A stretch of DNA of 64,000 nt from Leptospira ainlahdjerensis (GTDB lineage Bacteria > Spirochaetota > Leptospiria > Leptospirales > Leptospiraceae): positions 1 to 64,000 of the forward strand of contig NZ_JAFFPU010000051.1 in the NCBI RefSeq assembly GCF_016919175.1, given 5' to 3'. How positions within the stretch are numbered: position 1 is the first letter of the stretch; each line of letters starts with the position of its first letter. Both the position numbers and the translations under genes were made by a program. The notes beneath the pieces are model-generated. The model made no database searches. It was given only the letters and a program-made list of their open reading frames with translations, and was not told the origin of the DNA. Positions 1-11,505 of this stretch are shown piece by piece.

Positions 1-1515
<1,515 letters not shown>

Positions 1516-2514
1516 TTTCCAGTTTAGAATCGCGGAAGAGAACAAGATGACAAGAATAAAACGGCAAGTCTCATTTCGCATTTTGGAGTTTTCTAAAAGG
1601 AATTCTCAGATTTGATCTCGGAAATAATTGAGGTCGCGGGGAAACGGTTTCCCAATTCCATCCCAAAAGAACCGGATTCTCAAACAGACGGAGGGCTTTT
1701 TCCCAAAACTTTCCAAAAATCACGGACCATACTCGGAAAACCCAAAATCCAAAACGGGGAGTTCCCACAGACGGCTTCTCTGAAAAGCGCCTTTGAATAC
1801 GTTCCCAGAAACGGATCCCGGATTCCATTTTGATTGGAGTTCCTACATCTGAGCTTTCGGGAAAGTAAAAGGAAGAAAGACTTTCCGAAGCGCTCCATTC
1901 ATCTTAAAAATCTAATCTCGCTTCGACAATACGGAGTTCAGAATTCCGAACAAACGCGCGAGAGGAATCGTGCCTAACGTTCGAAGTCTTAAAAAATGAC
2001 GTGGTCCTGCCTAACCCGCGACAATTTAAGAATCGAATTTGGAATTCCAAGATCTTATACAAAAGAACAAACAACCTTCCTTAAGCAACAGTTTCGGATT
2101 GGAATGTTCGTTCTAGTCGGAAGTCTTTCTGAAAGGATCCGTAAAAAAGAAATCGATCCTGATCCGAGATTCTTCTTTCTATATCAGGATTTCCTAAAAC
2201 TTTTCGTCGAATGTGCCCGATTTTGGAAAGGGCTTTCTCTTTCTGGACGAGAAGAAGGATCTTTTTTTCAAAATCAATTCTTGCTCTTCGGAATTTTTCT
2301 CCTTCCAAAAATCGCTCATAACATTTGTTATAAAAAAATGAAAATTTTTTTTATCCTTTTGAGAATTTTGGGAACTTTTCAACCTTTTGCCGAAATCCTG
2401 TTTGACACTAATCTACGAACTTCTAAAGTTTCACCCTGTGTCCGGGATTCAGGAAATACATATAACCTCCGGAAACACATCAAATCAAATTGAATCGTGA
2501 GTAAGGAGTTATCA
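1516..2514. other. Spacer between thiC and ompL1, no convincing gene
   Basis: About 1 kb between divergent genes. It holds two copies of the dispersed motif GGAGTTCCYAC (near 1758 and 1835). The open frames here (for example 1996-2493 on plus) have no recognisable domain, no ribosome site and low-complexity Phe/Lys-rich translations, so I do not call them. The ompL1 promoter must lie in the last 200 bases, but no confident -35/-10 pair is visible. Confidence 0.6.
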
Positions 2515-3471
2515 ATGGTTCGTAACATGAGTAAGGTGTTGCTTGTCCTCGCCCTATTTTCTTCGGCAGCAAGCTTAAGTGCAAAATCATACGGCATTGT
2601 AGGATTTGGATTACAATTAGACCTGGGGCAATTGGGTGGAACAATCACTAAGGATGGTCTTGATGCGGCCACTTATTATGGTCCTGTTAGATCTTCCAAT
2701 ACTTGTACGGTAGGAACGGACGCAGGTTGCGTTCAAGATCCTTCCAAAGCTGCAGGAGCTGGTAATTATATCGGTGTTGCACCAAGACGCGCAATCCCCG
2801 CTGAAAACAGACTGATCACATTGGAAAGAACTTCCGGTGGACTTATCAACGCTGGAACCACAAAGGGAGCGATGGTCGGTGGTAACTTGATGGTTGGATA
2901 CGAGTCCGACTTTGCAAAGTATTTCTTCTGGAGAGTTGCAGCTGAATACACTCAAAAGATTTCCGGTGGTGTGACTAAGGCTGATATTGCTGGTTATAGC
3001 ATCGTAGACATCACTTGGGGATTTAGCGCGATCGTAATTCCTGCCACTGTGGGTATCAAACTCAACGTAACGGAAGACACCGCGGTTTACATGGGTGCTG
3101 GTTTGAACTACTTTAACGGTGGATGGTCTTTGAACGGAACCAACAACGTAAAAGGCGGTTATGATATTCTTACCGCAGCAGGCGCTACTTCAATCGCAAA
3201 CTTATTGAGCGATGGAACGGATCCGGTAACAACTCGCGAGCACACTCGTTTTAGAGCTTCCGGAATCGCACCTAACTTCTTGATCGGAACTCAAGCAAGA
3301 GTAACCGACAAAGGTCACGTATTTATCGAACTCGAAACGATCATGTCTGCGGCATATTCTGTCGGTAAAACTCAGTCTGTGGGTGGAGCTTCCAACCTTT
3401 CCCCATATCCTGCATACCCAATCGTTGTGGGTGGACAGATTTACAGATTCGGATACAAACACGAACTCTAA
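2515..3471 (+). CDS. ompL1: Outer membrane porin OmpL1
   Basis: OmpL1 is the surface-exposed beta-barrel porin of pathogenic leptospires. The protein (318 aa, the expected size) begins with a signal peptide (residues 1-23, ending SLSA before KSYGIVGF). It then shows well-known OmpL1 stretches such as FGLQLDLGQLGGTITKDGLD, GAMVGGNLMVGYESDF and GIAPNFLIGTQARVTDKG, and ends in YKHEL. An in-frame GTG lies at 2497, but AAGGAG at 2503-2508 sits six bases before the ATG at 2515, which fixes that start. A strong terminator follows. The next gene is a diverged paralogue. Identity rests on recognised sequence, not a database search. Confidence 0.97.
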   Translation: MVRNMSKVLLVLALFSSAASLSAKSYGIVGFGLQLDLGQLGGTITKDGLDAATYYGPVRSSNTCTVGTDAGCVQDPSKAAGAGNYIGVAPRRAIPAENRLITLERTSGGLINAGTTKGAMVGGNLMVGYESDFAKYFFWRVAAEYTQKISGGVTKADIAGYSIVDITWGFSAIVIPATVGIKLNVTEDTAVYMGAGLNYFNGGWSLNGTNNVKGGYDILTAAGATSIANLLSDGTDPVTTREHTRFRASGIAPNFLIGTQARVTDKGHVFIELETIMSAAYSVGKTQSVGGASNLSPYPAYPIVVGGQIYRFGYKHEL

Positions 3472-3497
3472 GATCGAATTTAAAGATCTTTTTGGAA

Positions 3498-3528
3498 AAA
3501 GGCTCTCCTCGTGAGGGCCTTTTTTTTA
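3498..3528 (+). terminator. Rho-independent terminator of ompL1
   Basis: The hairpin AAGGCTCTC-CTC-GTGAGGGCCTT is followed by an uninterrupted T run (to 3527), 27 bases after the ompL1 stop. This is a textbook intrinsic terminator, so the paralogue downstream is probably transcribed separately. Confidence 0.9.
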
Positions 3529-3628
3529 ATATCCTTCGATCAAAAAAAACTCCTTTAGAACCTTGACAGGAGTTCCTTCCCGATTAGCCTCCTAATTTTT
3601 AGAAGCCTAAAAGTTTTCAAATTTATCA

Positions 3629-4600
3629 ATGATTCTACGCGGGGCCTTCATTCTCTCTTTTACGTTCTTTCGAAGATTTACTCCATTCTTCTTAATCCTT
3701 GTTTTTCAAACAAACCTCCACGCTAAATCTTATTTTGTTACCGGCTTAGGCCTTCAATTCGATCTTGGAAATATGGGTGAGGTCATCACAAAAGACGGAA
3801 TTAACTCGGGCCAATACTTTCCGGTACAATCCTCAAATCCTTGCGAACCGGGCATGGTCGGTTGTAACCCGAACGGAAGAATCGGCGGCCTGCAACTGCG
3901 AAGACTCGTAGTCCCGGAGAATCGATTGATCACAATCGAAAGAACGACCGGAGGCGTTTTCCAAGCCGAGAGCGCGCAGGGGGCAATGGTCGGAGGAAAT
4001 CTGATGGTCGGTTTTGAGAAAGATTTCAGTAAATATTTTTTCTGGAGAATTTCAGGAAACTACACTGAGAAGATCGCGGGGGGAATCACAAAGGCGAGTT
4101 TTTTAGGTTATCGTTTTATTGACGCGAACTGGAATTTTCAATCCGTGATGATTCCGGCGACGATCGGAATCAAAATTCACGTCTCGGAAGACTCGAGCGT
4201 TTATATGGGTTTGGGTTTGAATTATTATTCGGGAGGTTGGGGGCTGAGGGGTAGAAACGATTCTAAAACCGTTTCCGACACTCTGGATATTCTTTCCGTA
4301 AGCGTTCCCCAATTAGCCTTGGTAAGAGACCTCCTGAGGGACGGACCTGATCCGACTGCGGTTCGAGAAAACATTCAATTTCGAATCTCCGGATTCTCTC
4401 CTCATTGGCTGTTAGGAACCCAGGCAAGAATCACCGAGAGAGGTCTTCTCTTTTTAGAGGTGGAAACGGTCTTCGCTTCCGAATACGATTCCACAACGAG
4501 CCAATCCTTGGGAACGATCCTCAACCTTTCTCCAACTCCGGCCTTTCCGATTCTATTGGGTGGCCAGGTTTTTCGCGCCGGTTACAAACACGAGCTCTAA
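3629..4600 (+). CDS. OmpL1-like outer membrane protein (tandem paralogue)
   Basis: This 323-aa protein follows ompL1 in tandem and matches it along its whole length. Shared blocks include the N-terminal ITKDGI, GAMVGGNLMVGFEKDFSKYF, MIPATIGIKIHVSEDSSVYM, GLGLNYYSGGWGLRG, LLGTQARITERG and the identical end YKHEL. The signal peptide is unusual: a long N-terminus with FFRRFTPFF before FLILVFQTNLHA. Two Cys residues of the first large loop are kept (NPCEPGMVGC). The role is presumably porin-like in the outer membrane, by homology. It has no obvious ribosome site, so expression may be weak or the start may differ. Loop regions differ most from OmpL1, as expected for surface loops. Confidence 0.85.
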   Translation: MILRGAFILSFTFFRRFTPFFLILVFQTNLHAKSYFVTGLGLQFDLGNMGEVITKDGINSGQYFPVQSSNPCEPGMVGCNPNGRIGGLQLRRLVVPENRLITIERTTGGVFQAESAQGAMVGGNLMVGFEKDFSKYFFWRISGNYTEKIAGGITKASFLGYRFIDANWNFQSVMIPATIGIKIHVSEDSSVYMGLGLNYYSGGWGLRGRNDSKTVSDTLDILSVSVPQLALVRDLLRDGPDPTAVRENIQFRISGFSPHWLLGTQARITERGLLFLEVETVFASEYDSTTSQSLGTILNLSPTPAFPILLGGQVFRAGYKHEL

Positions 4601-4822
4601 ATCAATCTCTGATTCGTAGGGAAAGAATTGGGTTCAAGCCCATCGAGAATGATCTCTGGAAGATCTTCTTCAGCTTTCTAAAAATCGGTTCCTTCCAAAA
4701 AAAAAGGAACAAGGACTTCAAAAAAGTGTTTCTATGTTCCAGGATTTACTTCGAGAGAAATTCTCATTCCGTTCGGACTCACCAATCAATGTAGATTTCC
4801 CTTAGATTGCAAGTTTAATCCT

Positions 4823-4970
4823 GTCGGAACTACGACGGCTCCTCCGTAAAAATCGCGCGCCCCACCCTGATTTTGGGTGGCGGGGTGGGTGGTGGAAAAA
4901 ATTCCGGAGGACTTTCCTCTATCACAAAATTCTAATTTTGCAAGTAAAAATTCTCGTGTAGGAACTCTAA
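4823..4970 (+). repeat. Dispersed ~145-bp repeat, copy A
   Basis: This is one of three copies in the window (others at 7221-7366 and, inverted, 22810-22952). Shared order: GTCGGA..CTACGACG, CCGTAAAA.TCGCG, a C-rich/G-rich hairpin, AAAATTCCGG, TCACAAAATTCTAATTTTG, and a final GTAGGAACTC. CAAAATTCTAATTTTG can form a 7-bp hairpin. It has no coding potential and no direct-repeat flanks are obvious. It lies between the ompL1 paralogue and its decayed third copy. Confidence 0.85.
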
Positions 4971-4990
4971 CAAAATTCTTCTCTTAAAGG

Positions 4991-5055
4991 ACGATTCTCA
5001 ATCTTTCCCAACCCCGGCTTTCCAATTAATTACGCGCCTGTTACAAACACGCGCT
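4991..5055 (+). pseudogene. Decayed 3' end of an OmpL1-family gene
   Basis: Bases 4991-5055 align with the last 83 bases of the neighbouring OmpL1-like gene (4514-4596). CTCAA.CTTTC..CAACYCCGG, CTTTCC.ATT, GCGCC.GTTACAAACACG and the following CGCT match, with about 18 bases deleted in between. No open frame remains. This suggests a third tandem copy that was lost, or a partial duplication of the paralogue's end. Confidence 0.7.
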
Positions 5056-5173
5056 TTGCTTGGGAGTTCCTACTTTGAGAAAACAAAAGGTCCGTCATTC
5101 TTCCGAAAAACGAACTCTTCCGTATTTCTTCTTTATACAAAGCGGACTTGAAAAAACCGTTCTCCGACAAGAA

Positions 5174-6537
5174 TCAAGGAGCCATCTCGTAGGCGTCTTT
5201 GTAAGAATAAACTTTCGCACAAACTCTTAAAAACAGTTCTTCGTCTTCCACGGGTTTGTGAATCATTTCAAGACATTTCGCCATCTGTTCCGCCGTGCTG
5301 CTCCTCTTGGAATAAAGCTGAAGGGCATATTTCGAAAAATCTCGGATCAGAAAATCAAAAATCTGACTCAACAGATCGTCTTCCACTTTTTCGATCTTCG
5401 CATTTTCGATCAGAAGTTGTCCATAAGCGACTAACGTAAATAATTCTCCTACGATCAACATAAAGTCGAGATCCTTGGATTGTTTTCCATCGGGAGGAGT
5501 TTTTTCTAAGAATTCTTTAAGAGTCGCAATTTGTTTTCTAAAAATTTTCACGTTCGGAAGATCTACGCTGGAATACACGGCGTTGTAATCGTGAAAGGAA
5601 ATTTTCTCAAAACCTTTCGTGGTCGCGCCCTGATTAAAAAGAAAATCGTCGTTTTTGAAATCGTTCACTTTCGGAATCACAGGAGAGGAAAGTCGGTCAC
5701 ATAACGATTGAATAATTTTCTCTTCGAAGCGTGATTGATCGCTTCGTAAAAAGAGTGAGTACAAATTCCGATCGAAGCCCAGCCTAAATTGTATTTACAG
5801 ATTGCAATCGTGCTCAGGGAAGCATCCCACGCGTCTCTGTCTTTGGAAAGAATCTCGTTCTCCGAGATTGGATAGTCGTGAAGAGCGTATTCTCCCACGT
5901 AACTCTGAGAGTTAACGACGTTCTGGATGAGTTCATAATTCTTATGTTGAGAATTGACCGCGAAAAAAACGTAGTTCCCCGTCTCTTTCATCTTTCCAAA
6001 TGTGGAAACGATTGCCGCCTTGTTCGAGTTACCAATGTAGTATTTGTCTCCGTTTGCGACGTAAGATCCTTCCCCTTTTTTTTCGAGAATCATATCGCTC
6101 GAAATCAGATCCGCACCGTGTTCCTTTTCGGAAAGACCGAACGCGAAGATTTCCCCTTCTTGTAAAAGTTTCGCTGTCTTGTGTTTGATCTCTTCGTTCT
6201 TACTGATCCAAATCGGACCGAGGCCTAACATCGTAACCTGCCAAGTATACCAATAACAAAGACCATAAAAGCCGGTGATCTCATTGAAGTCGCAGATTCG
6301 AGTTGTATCCCAACGTGAGTCGGAATCACCATAACCGGCTGGGGTCATCAGAGTTGCGAAAGCCTTTACTTCTTTTTGAAACTCGAGAAAATCCCCGTAC
6401 CATGTTTGATGACGATCGTCTTCCTTTAACTTGTTCTTTCCTTTTTTTTCAAAGAACTCGATGGTCCGTTTCATGATGTTTCTGGATTTTTCATCCAGGT
6501 GCGCGAATTCAGTTTTTTTAGGGTTTAGCAATTCCAT
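5174..6537 (-). pseudogene. Acyl-CoA dehydrogenase, broken by internal deletion and frameshift
   Basis: The first 283 codons (from ATG at 6537) read as the N-terminal and middle domains of an acyl-CoA dehydrogenase: GYGDSDSRWDTTRICDFNEI, then EIFAFGLSEKEHGADLISSD (the flavin/substrate strand), and YYIGNSNKAAIVSTFGK. At about 5690 the frame runs into LL-stop just after RKLFNRYVTDFP. The C-terminal part resumes in another frame (SPVIPKVNDFKNDDFLFNQG... to 5174). Intact relatives have an alpha-helical domain between these points. By family knowledge I estimate 100 or more residues are missing, likely with the catalytic glutamate. The loss is not a multiple of three. Either a true pseudogene or, less likely, an assembly error; the product would not work as a normal dehydrogenase. 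Confidence 0.8.
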
Positions 6538-7489
6538 ATTCTAATCTCTTTTTGAATTTATTTTACTTTGTTTGAATATCAAGGGCCATTTCCGACTTTA
6601 TCCCTTTTTCAAAAGGAATGAAAAGAATCGAAGTCAAATTGAATCGAATTCTTCGAGTTCGAAAAAAAACGGGAGTTTGAAAAACCTATCCTAGTAAAAA
6701 GAAATCTACGAACAAGTTTTATTTAAAGAATGGAAGTCGATTTTCAAAAACTTACGATCGATTCTTTTATGCCGAATCCTGTTTGTTATTGAAAAAGAAA
6801 AAATATCCTGAGTTTTCGAACCCGCAAGTAATTCTGATTCAAGGGGCTTTTGCACAATCCTTTCCAGATTTGTAGAATGGAATTAAAAGTCGTTTATTTG
6901 GAATCTCCTCTCTCATAAGAATTCGAAATTCTTTTAAAAAAACAAAGTCACGACAAAATATATTACAAAAACTTAATACATAGATTCAGATAATGCTGAG
7001 ATAAAAAACCGAGAAGGGAAACAATTTCAACGTTTGAAAGAATTCTCCGATTCCATTTGAGAATTCTAAATCGAAAGAATCGATTGAAGAATGTCATTTT
7101 GGGAGAAAAAAGGCAATTCCGAAAGAAAACAAAAAAACGGTTTTGTCTTTTCTTCTCCTTGGATTCTTCCAAAAAAAGAGATTTCCTTACCCAAACGTTG
7201 TCTGGATCTTCAGATAATTTGTCGGATCTACGACGCCCTTCCGTAAAAGTCGCGCGCCCCGCCCAAATTTCGGGTGGTGGGGAGCGGTGGCGGGGAAAAA
7301 TTCCGGCAATTTTCCTTTATCACAAAATTCTAATTTTGCAAGCACAAATCCCCGTGTAGGAACTCCTAAAAAAACCTCTTCTTCTCGAGAAGATTCTCGT
7401 TACAGTTCCTCTCAATTCATGGGAAAGGTCATGCAAGAAGAACTGAATTCTTGAAGTCGAATTCTGAAAAAAGAGTCTTAGGATTCTTT
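6538..7489. other. Long AT-rich spacer containing repeat copy B
   Basis: Between the broken dehydrogenase and pcm, 950 bases lack any believable gene. The first 650 bases are featureless and AT-rich. The rest holds repeat copy B (7221-7366). Two open frames (6963-7172 minus, 7057-7359 plus) are Lys/Phe-rich and overlap the repeat, so they are not called. Confidence 0.6.
7221..7366 (+). repeat. Dispersed ~145-bp repeat, copy B
   Basis: It has the same order of blocks as copy A: GTCGGATCTACGACG, TTCCGTAAAAGTCGCGCGCC, a GC-rich hairpin, AAAAATTCCGG, TCACAAAATTCTAATTTTG, CCCGTGTAGGAACTCC. The end carries the 11-bp motif found throughout the window. The GC-rich centre and the block spacing differ from copy A, so the copies are old. 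Confidence 0.85.
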
Positions 7490-8155
7490 TCACAAAAAAG
7501 GAACAAAACGAACACCTCCCAGACTGCGAAAGGACCAATCGTCTAACGTTCTTTTGGCGATCATCAGAACCTGTTCTTCTTTTCCGGTCGGAAAAACGAA
7601 AATTCCACCCGGAACCAAGGAACGAAAGTAAGGGCTTTCCCGATCCGGCAACTCCGCAAGAGAAGCGCAGGAAATCATCTTTTCAAAAAACAAATCGGGT
7701 TTTAAGAATTCGGGTCCGCTTCCGTTCATAAAACGATGTTTCTTTGTAGACCCCGGCTTCCATCTTTCCAAATTTCGAATCGCCGTTTTGTGAAGAGGTT
7801 CAAAAAATTCTACGGAGTAAAGGATTCCCCCGAGAAAATCCAAAACCGCACTCTGATAACCGGAACCGGTTCCGATTTCAAAAACGCGATCTCCCTTTTC
7901 GATTTCGAGTAACGTGGACATCCAAGCTACCATAAACGGTTGAGAGATCGTCTGTTTGCATCCGATGGGAAGCGGTTTGTCTTCGTAGGCTTGGGAAGAA
8001 TACAAGGAAGGAATAAAACATTCTCTCGGAATCGAAAGCATCGCAGAGAGAACGTTTCGATCTCGGATTCCTCTCGAAACGATCTGAGTTTTCACCATCC
8101 TTTCGCGTTCGAGACGTCTCAGGCGAGGATCGCAGATTTCGGAAGCGGAGGACAT
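7490..8155 (-). CDS. pcm: Protein-L-isoaspartate O-methyltransferase
   Basis: Pcm methylates isoaspartyl residues in damaged proteins using SAM, so that they can be repaired. The 221-aa protein has the family layout: SRGIRDRNVLSAM near the start, the QTISQPFMVAWM block, SAM-binding EIGTGSGYQ, a second motif around SVEFFEPL, and the late LVPGGIFVFPTGKEEQ. The ATG at 8155 has GGAG eight bases upstream. The gene stands alone, divergent from tRNA-Phe. The motif after strand 4 (MNGSGPEFL) is less typical than the usual GDG, so activity is likely but not certain. Confidence 0.92.
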   Translation of the reverse strand: MSSASEICDPRLRRLERERMVKTQIVSRGIRDRNVLSAMLSIPRECFIPSLYSSQAYEDKPLPIGCKQTISQPFMVAWMSTLLEIEKGDRVFEIGTGSGYQSAVLDFLGGILYSVEFFEPLHKTAIRNLERWKPGSTKKHRFMNGSGPEFLKPDLFFEKMISCASLAELPDRESPYFRSLVPGGIFVFPTGKEEQVLMIAKRTLDDWSFRSLGGVRFVPFL

Positions 8156-8244
8156 TTATATTTCTCCGAAAGGCTCCGAGGCGAAGAAGCTGATTCCGAT
8201 CTTTTTCGTTGACAGTGAAGTCCGTTTTTCTATGCTGTCCATGA

Positions 8245-8328
<84 letters not shown>

Positions 8329-8337
8329 ACTTCTCCT

Positions 8338-8580
8338 TTACTTCGCCGCCTTCCTTTCTTCTCCCAATTTCCAGAGTTCCGTAAATACGAGTTCGTCGAT
8401 CACCTTACAAAGTTCGGGTTTGTATAATTTTTTGACCGGGGGCTTCGGATAGATATGAATTTCGTCCGTGTTCGGAATATAAGTCATCATCTTCAGAATC
8501 TGATCTTCTCCCTCCACTTCATACATAGTATAAGACATTCCCTTCGCGGGAATGATCTGTTCGGTTTCTAAATATTTCAT
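8338..8580 (-). CDS. Conserved-looking small protein, unknown function
   Basis: An 80-aa protein starting MKYLETEQIIPAKGMSYTMY. I do not recognise a domain. It is rich in charged residues, with no signal peptide or membrane segment, and looks like a compact alpha/beta cytosolic protein (strand-rich first half, helical FTELWKLGEERKAAK end). The frame extends to a TTG at 8604, but the ATG at 8580 has AAGGA about eleven bases upstream and a better N-terminus. It ends only 16 bases from tRNA-Phe, convergent with it. Codon use and composition look genuine. Confidence 0.7.
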   Translation of the reverse strand: MKYLETEQIIPAKGMSYTMYEVEGEDQILKMMTYIPNTDEIHIYPKPPVKKLYKPELCKVIDELVFTELWKLGEERKAAK

Positions 8581-8879
8581 TCTACTCTGGTCCTTTTGTT
8601 CCAAGGGCTCGTCTTTTGAGCGTGAGGATTGTTTTCAATAAGTCTTTCTTCTAGGCTAATCAGATCGAACGTATTTGTAAAGTAAAAGAAGAATGGAAAG
8701 CCCGGCTTTGCCTTCTTTTAGAGAGAATCTTCGAGAAGATCCGACTTTTGCGCGAATTTGGAGAATCTTCTTTCTCTTTTTTTTAAATAAAAGATCAGAA
8801 TCGTTTTGAAAGAATCCTTTGAATTTTATCCGTCCGAAAAATCCTTCAAAAAGTAGGAACTCCCTTTTTACAAAGAAAT

Positions 8880-9311
<432 letters not shown>

Positions 9312-10320
9312 ACGTTTTTCTTTTTAGAGAACACAAGGATCGATTTTCAAAACTCTTCCTTCATAAGAAAAGATCGATTCAAAGTTGATTCCTATAAAAA
9401 GAATTTTTATCTAAAAATAATTCCCTACGGATTTGAAGTCGGTTTGCGAGAGAATTTCAGTAGAGTTGACAAAGAGGCTTGTCCGAACATTCTCAAAGTA
9501 GGAACTCCAATCAAAATTCGACAACGATATGCTGCGACCGAGTTCTTAAACCTTTTCAAAGGAAGAAATCTGTGGGAACTCCACGGATTTGATTACGAGC
9601 CTACTTTAGCTTGGCTTGTCCGAACATTCTCAAAGTGGGAACTCCAATCAAAATTCGACAGCGATATACTGAATTACAGAATATTATAATCGCTTACAAT
9701 TTCCGGTTTGAGGACAAGCCCTCAATCCCACGGACCGAAGCGGAGGCGAGGAAATTCCTTTTTCGAATCCCAAGAATTCCAACTTTAAATTCAAAGCAAA
9801 ATTTTCCGGGCAGAGAAATCCGATTTATGTTCCATTCTACAGGAAGAATTCCTTAGGCAATCATCCGGAGCTTCCGAGAAAATCTAAAAACGTGGGAACT
9901 CCTCCGTTTCCAATCGAAAAGACCTCGATCTCACGAAAAACCAAGGACAGCAAAAAAGGAACAATCCTTGTAGGAACTCCTGCAAATTTCCTCTCCGATC
10001 TTGAGAAAGCCGCGACTGTCCATTCTCGTCCAATCGTGCCACGAAAATATTCACAGATTCTAAATTTCCCAACTGAAATTTACATCCTCGGCTTCTTAAT
10101 TCGGGACGAAACTGTTCAGAAACTTGCCTCTTCCATTGCAGCCAAGGCCCCGTGTGAAAGCGATTCTTCTTTCTTCGAATCCATCGGTAAAATGATAATT
10201 TTCAGAGTGTCAAAATATCAGATCTATAATTCAGAAACTTGTTCAGGAAATTTTATATTTACTAATCCATCCCTTCATTCAGTGTTAAGCTGCTATATTT
10301 CGAAAGAGAGTAAGAGTAAA
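9312..10320. other. Spacer with direct repeat and five short-motif copies
   Basis: About 1 kb before the PilZ-like gene. It carries a 58-base direct repeat (9477-9534, 9614-9671) and GTRGGAACTCC copies at 9498, 9572, 9635, 9892 and 9970. The reading frame of the downstream gene stays open back to 9892. That extension encodes VGTP twice, straight from the repeat motif, so I treat it as non-coding. Confidence 0.6.
9477..9671 (+). repeat. 58-bp direct repeat, period 137 bp
   Basis: GCTTGTCCGAACATTCTCAA AGT(A/G)GGAACTCC AATCAAAATTCGACA(A/G)CGATAT(G/A)CTG occurs at 9477-9534 and 9614-9671 with three to four changes. Each copy contains the dispersed 11-bp motif in its centre. The bases between the copies include one more motif (9572). 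Confidence 0.88.
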
Positions 10321-11505
10321 ATGTTGGAATCAAGGAACGGAATCAAATCGAAAAATAGAGAATTGGATGTGCTCCATTCTCCGGACCAGAGAAAGCATAT
10401 TATTGAAAAACATTTATTGAACCAGTCCTTAATTATAAAAGGCGATGAAGAAGGTTCCAGCCTCACGATCAAACAATTTATTCCCGAAGGAGAAAGATTA
10501 ATCGTAGAATTGCAAGGAGAAACCGACCTAACTTCTAAAAACGAGCTGGTCCTTTATAGAATTCTTGCGAAGTATGTGCAACTGGAGTGCTTTTTTCAGC
10601 AGAGTATCAACGAAAGAACTGCGGAACTTTCCGTCAGTCAAATATCCATAGCAAAATCCAATCGAGCGTTTCCAAGATATCCGGTCGCCGAAGATACAGC
10701 ACATATCACCAACATCAATTCTTCCAAGACGGTGATCGACGCCTCCCTTTTTAACATTCCCACTTTGGTCAAGGTAAGCTTCGAGGATTATAAAACTAAA
10801 CTAAAACCTTTCGATTTCGGAATCGTCGAGATTGACGTCTTCAAAGCGGATCTGGATGAAAAATTCGATCTGGTAAAAAGAACAAAAAAATACATTCATA
10901 TCGAAAACACTTCGGAAGAATCCTCTTACAATTCCAAGAATGAAAATCAAATCGATATAGAAGATCAAATTCACCAAGAGATTCCGACTCTGATCCGCAA
11001 ATACAAAGATGAGAAGATTCTTTCCGAAATCATCTATCCGATCATTTATATCAATCACTCCAGACAATCCATCCCTCTCGGTTATATCTGGATTCGAAAT
11101 AAGGACAAATTTCTCACAAAGGAAACCGTTCATCAAGTATCGGAACTTGCGAAAGAAATGGTCGCAAGAATCAAAGAATCGAACACTGTCATGACCACGG
11201 AAAAATTTCCGATCCTCGACATTTCCAATAACGGAGTTTGTGTGAAAATCACCAATTCTCATCTGATTCAGACACTTCCCAAACATACCGGTTTTGTCTT
11301 CGATATCTATATCCGTATGCAGGGATACTTTAAGGTTTTCGGTGCCGTGCGATGGATCTCTTACGATTCTTCCGGAAATCTGATCTTAGGTTTGGAATTG
11401 GTCGCAAAATCGGCGCTTCCTGGAGAAAGAGAAAAGTTTCACAAAAACGTGGAGTTGTTGGGGCAAGGAAAATTTACGGGAATGAAAACCAGCAACGCGG
11501 TCTGA
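10321..11505 (+). CDS. PilZ-like (DUF1577-type) protein, possible c-di-GMP effector
   Basis: The 394-aa protein starts MLESRNGIKSKNRELDVLHS; GAGAG lies about 12 bases upstream. Upstream codons are repeat sequence. The N-terminal part (about 20-150) contains LHSPDQRKHIIEKHL and a helical block. The C-terminus (about 280-380) has PILDISNNGVCVKI, matching the PilZ D-x-S-x-x-G motif at residues 300-305, then a beta-rich FKVFGAVRWIS block. It resembles the DUF1577 family that I know mainly from Leptospira. The usual PilZ RxxxR is not evident just upstream, so c-di-GMP binding is uncertain. No signal peptide or membrane segment. It lies a few kb before an EAL gene. Confidence 0.75.
   Translation: MLESRNGIKSKNRELDVLHSPDQRKHIIEKHLLNQSLIIKGDEEGSSLTIKQFIPEGERLIVELQGETDLTSKNELVLYRILAKYVQLECFFQQSINERTAELSVSQISIAKSNRAFPRYPVAEDTAHITNINSSKTVIDASLFNIPTLVKVSFEDYKTKLKPFDFGIVEIDVFKADLDEKFDLVKRTKKYIHIENTSEESSYNSKNENQIDIEDQIHQEIPTLIRKYKDEKILSEIIYPIIYINHSRQSIPLGYIWIRNKDKFLTKETVHQVSELAKEMVARIKESNTVMTTEKFPILDISNNGVCVKITNSHLIQTLPKHTGFVFDIYIRMQGYFKVFGAVRWISYDSSGNLILGLELVAKSALPGEREKFHKNVELLGQGKFTGMKTSNAV

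Noticed and set aside
1996..2493. 165-aa plus-strand frame before ompL1
   Set aside because: Phe/Lys-rich, no domain, no ribosome site; lies in the spacer where the ompL1 promoter should be.
3563..3591. TTGACA before the ompL1 paralogue as a promoter
   Set aside because: No acceptable -10 hexamer at 16-18 bases, so it is not reported as a promoter.
4405..4794. 129-aa plus-strand frame
   Set aside because: Overlaps the OmpL1 paralogue in another frame and runs into spacer.
7057..7359. 100-aa plus-strand frame
   Set aside because: Its second half is repeat copy B; low complexity.
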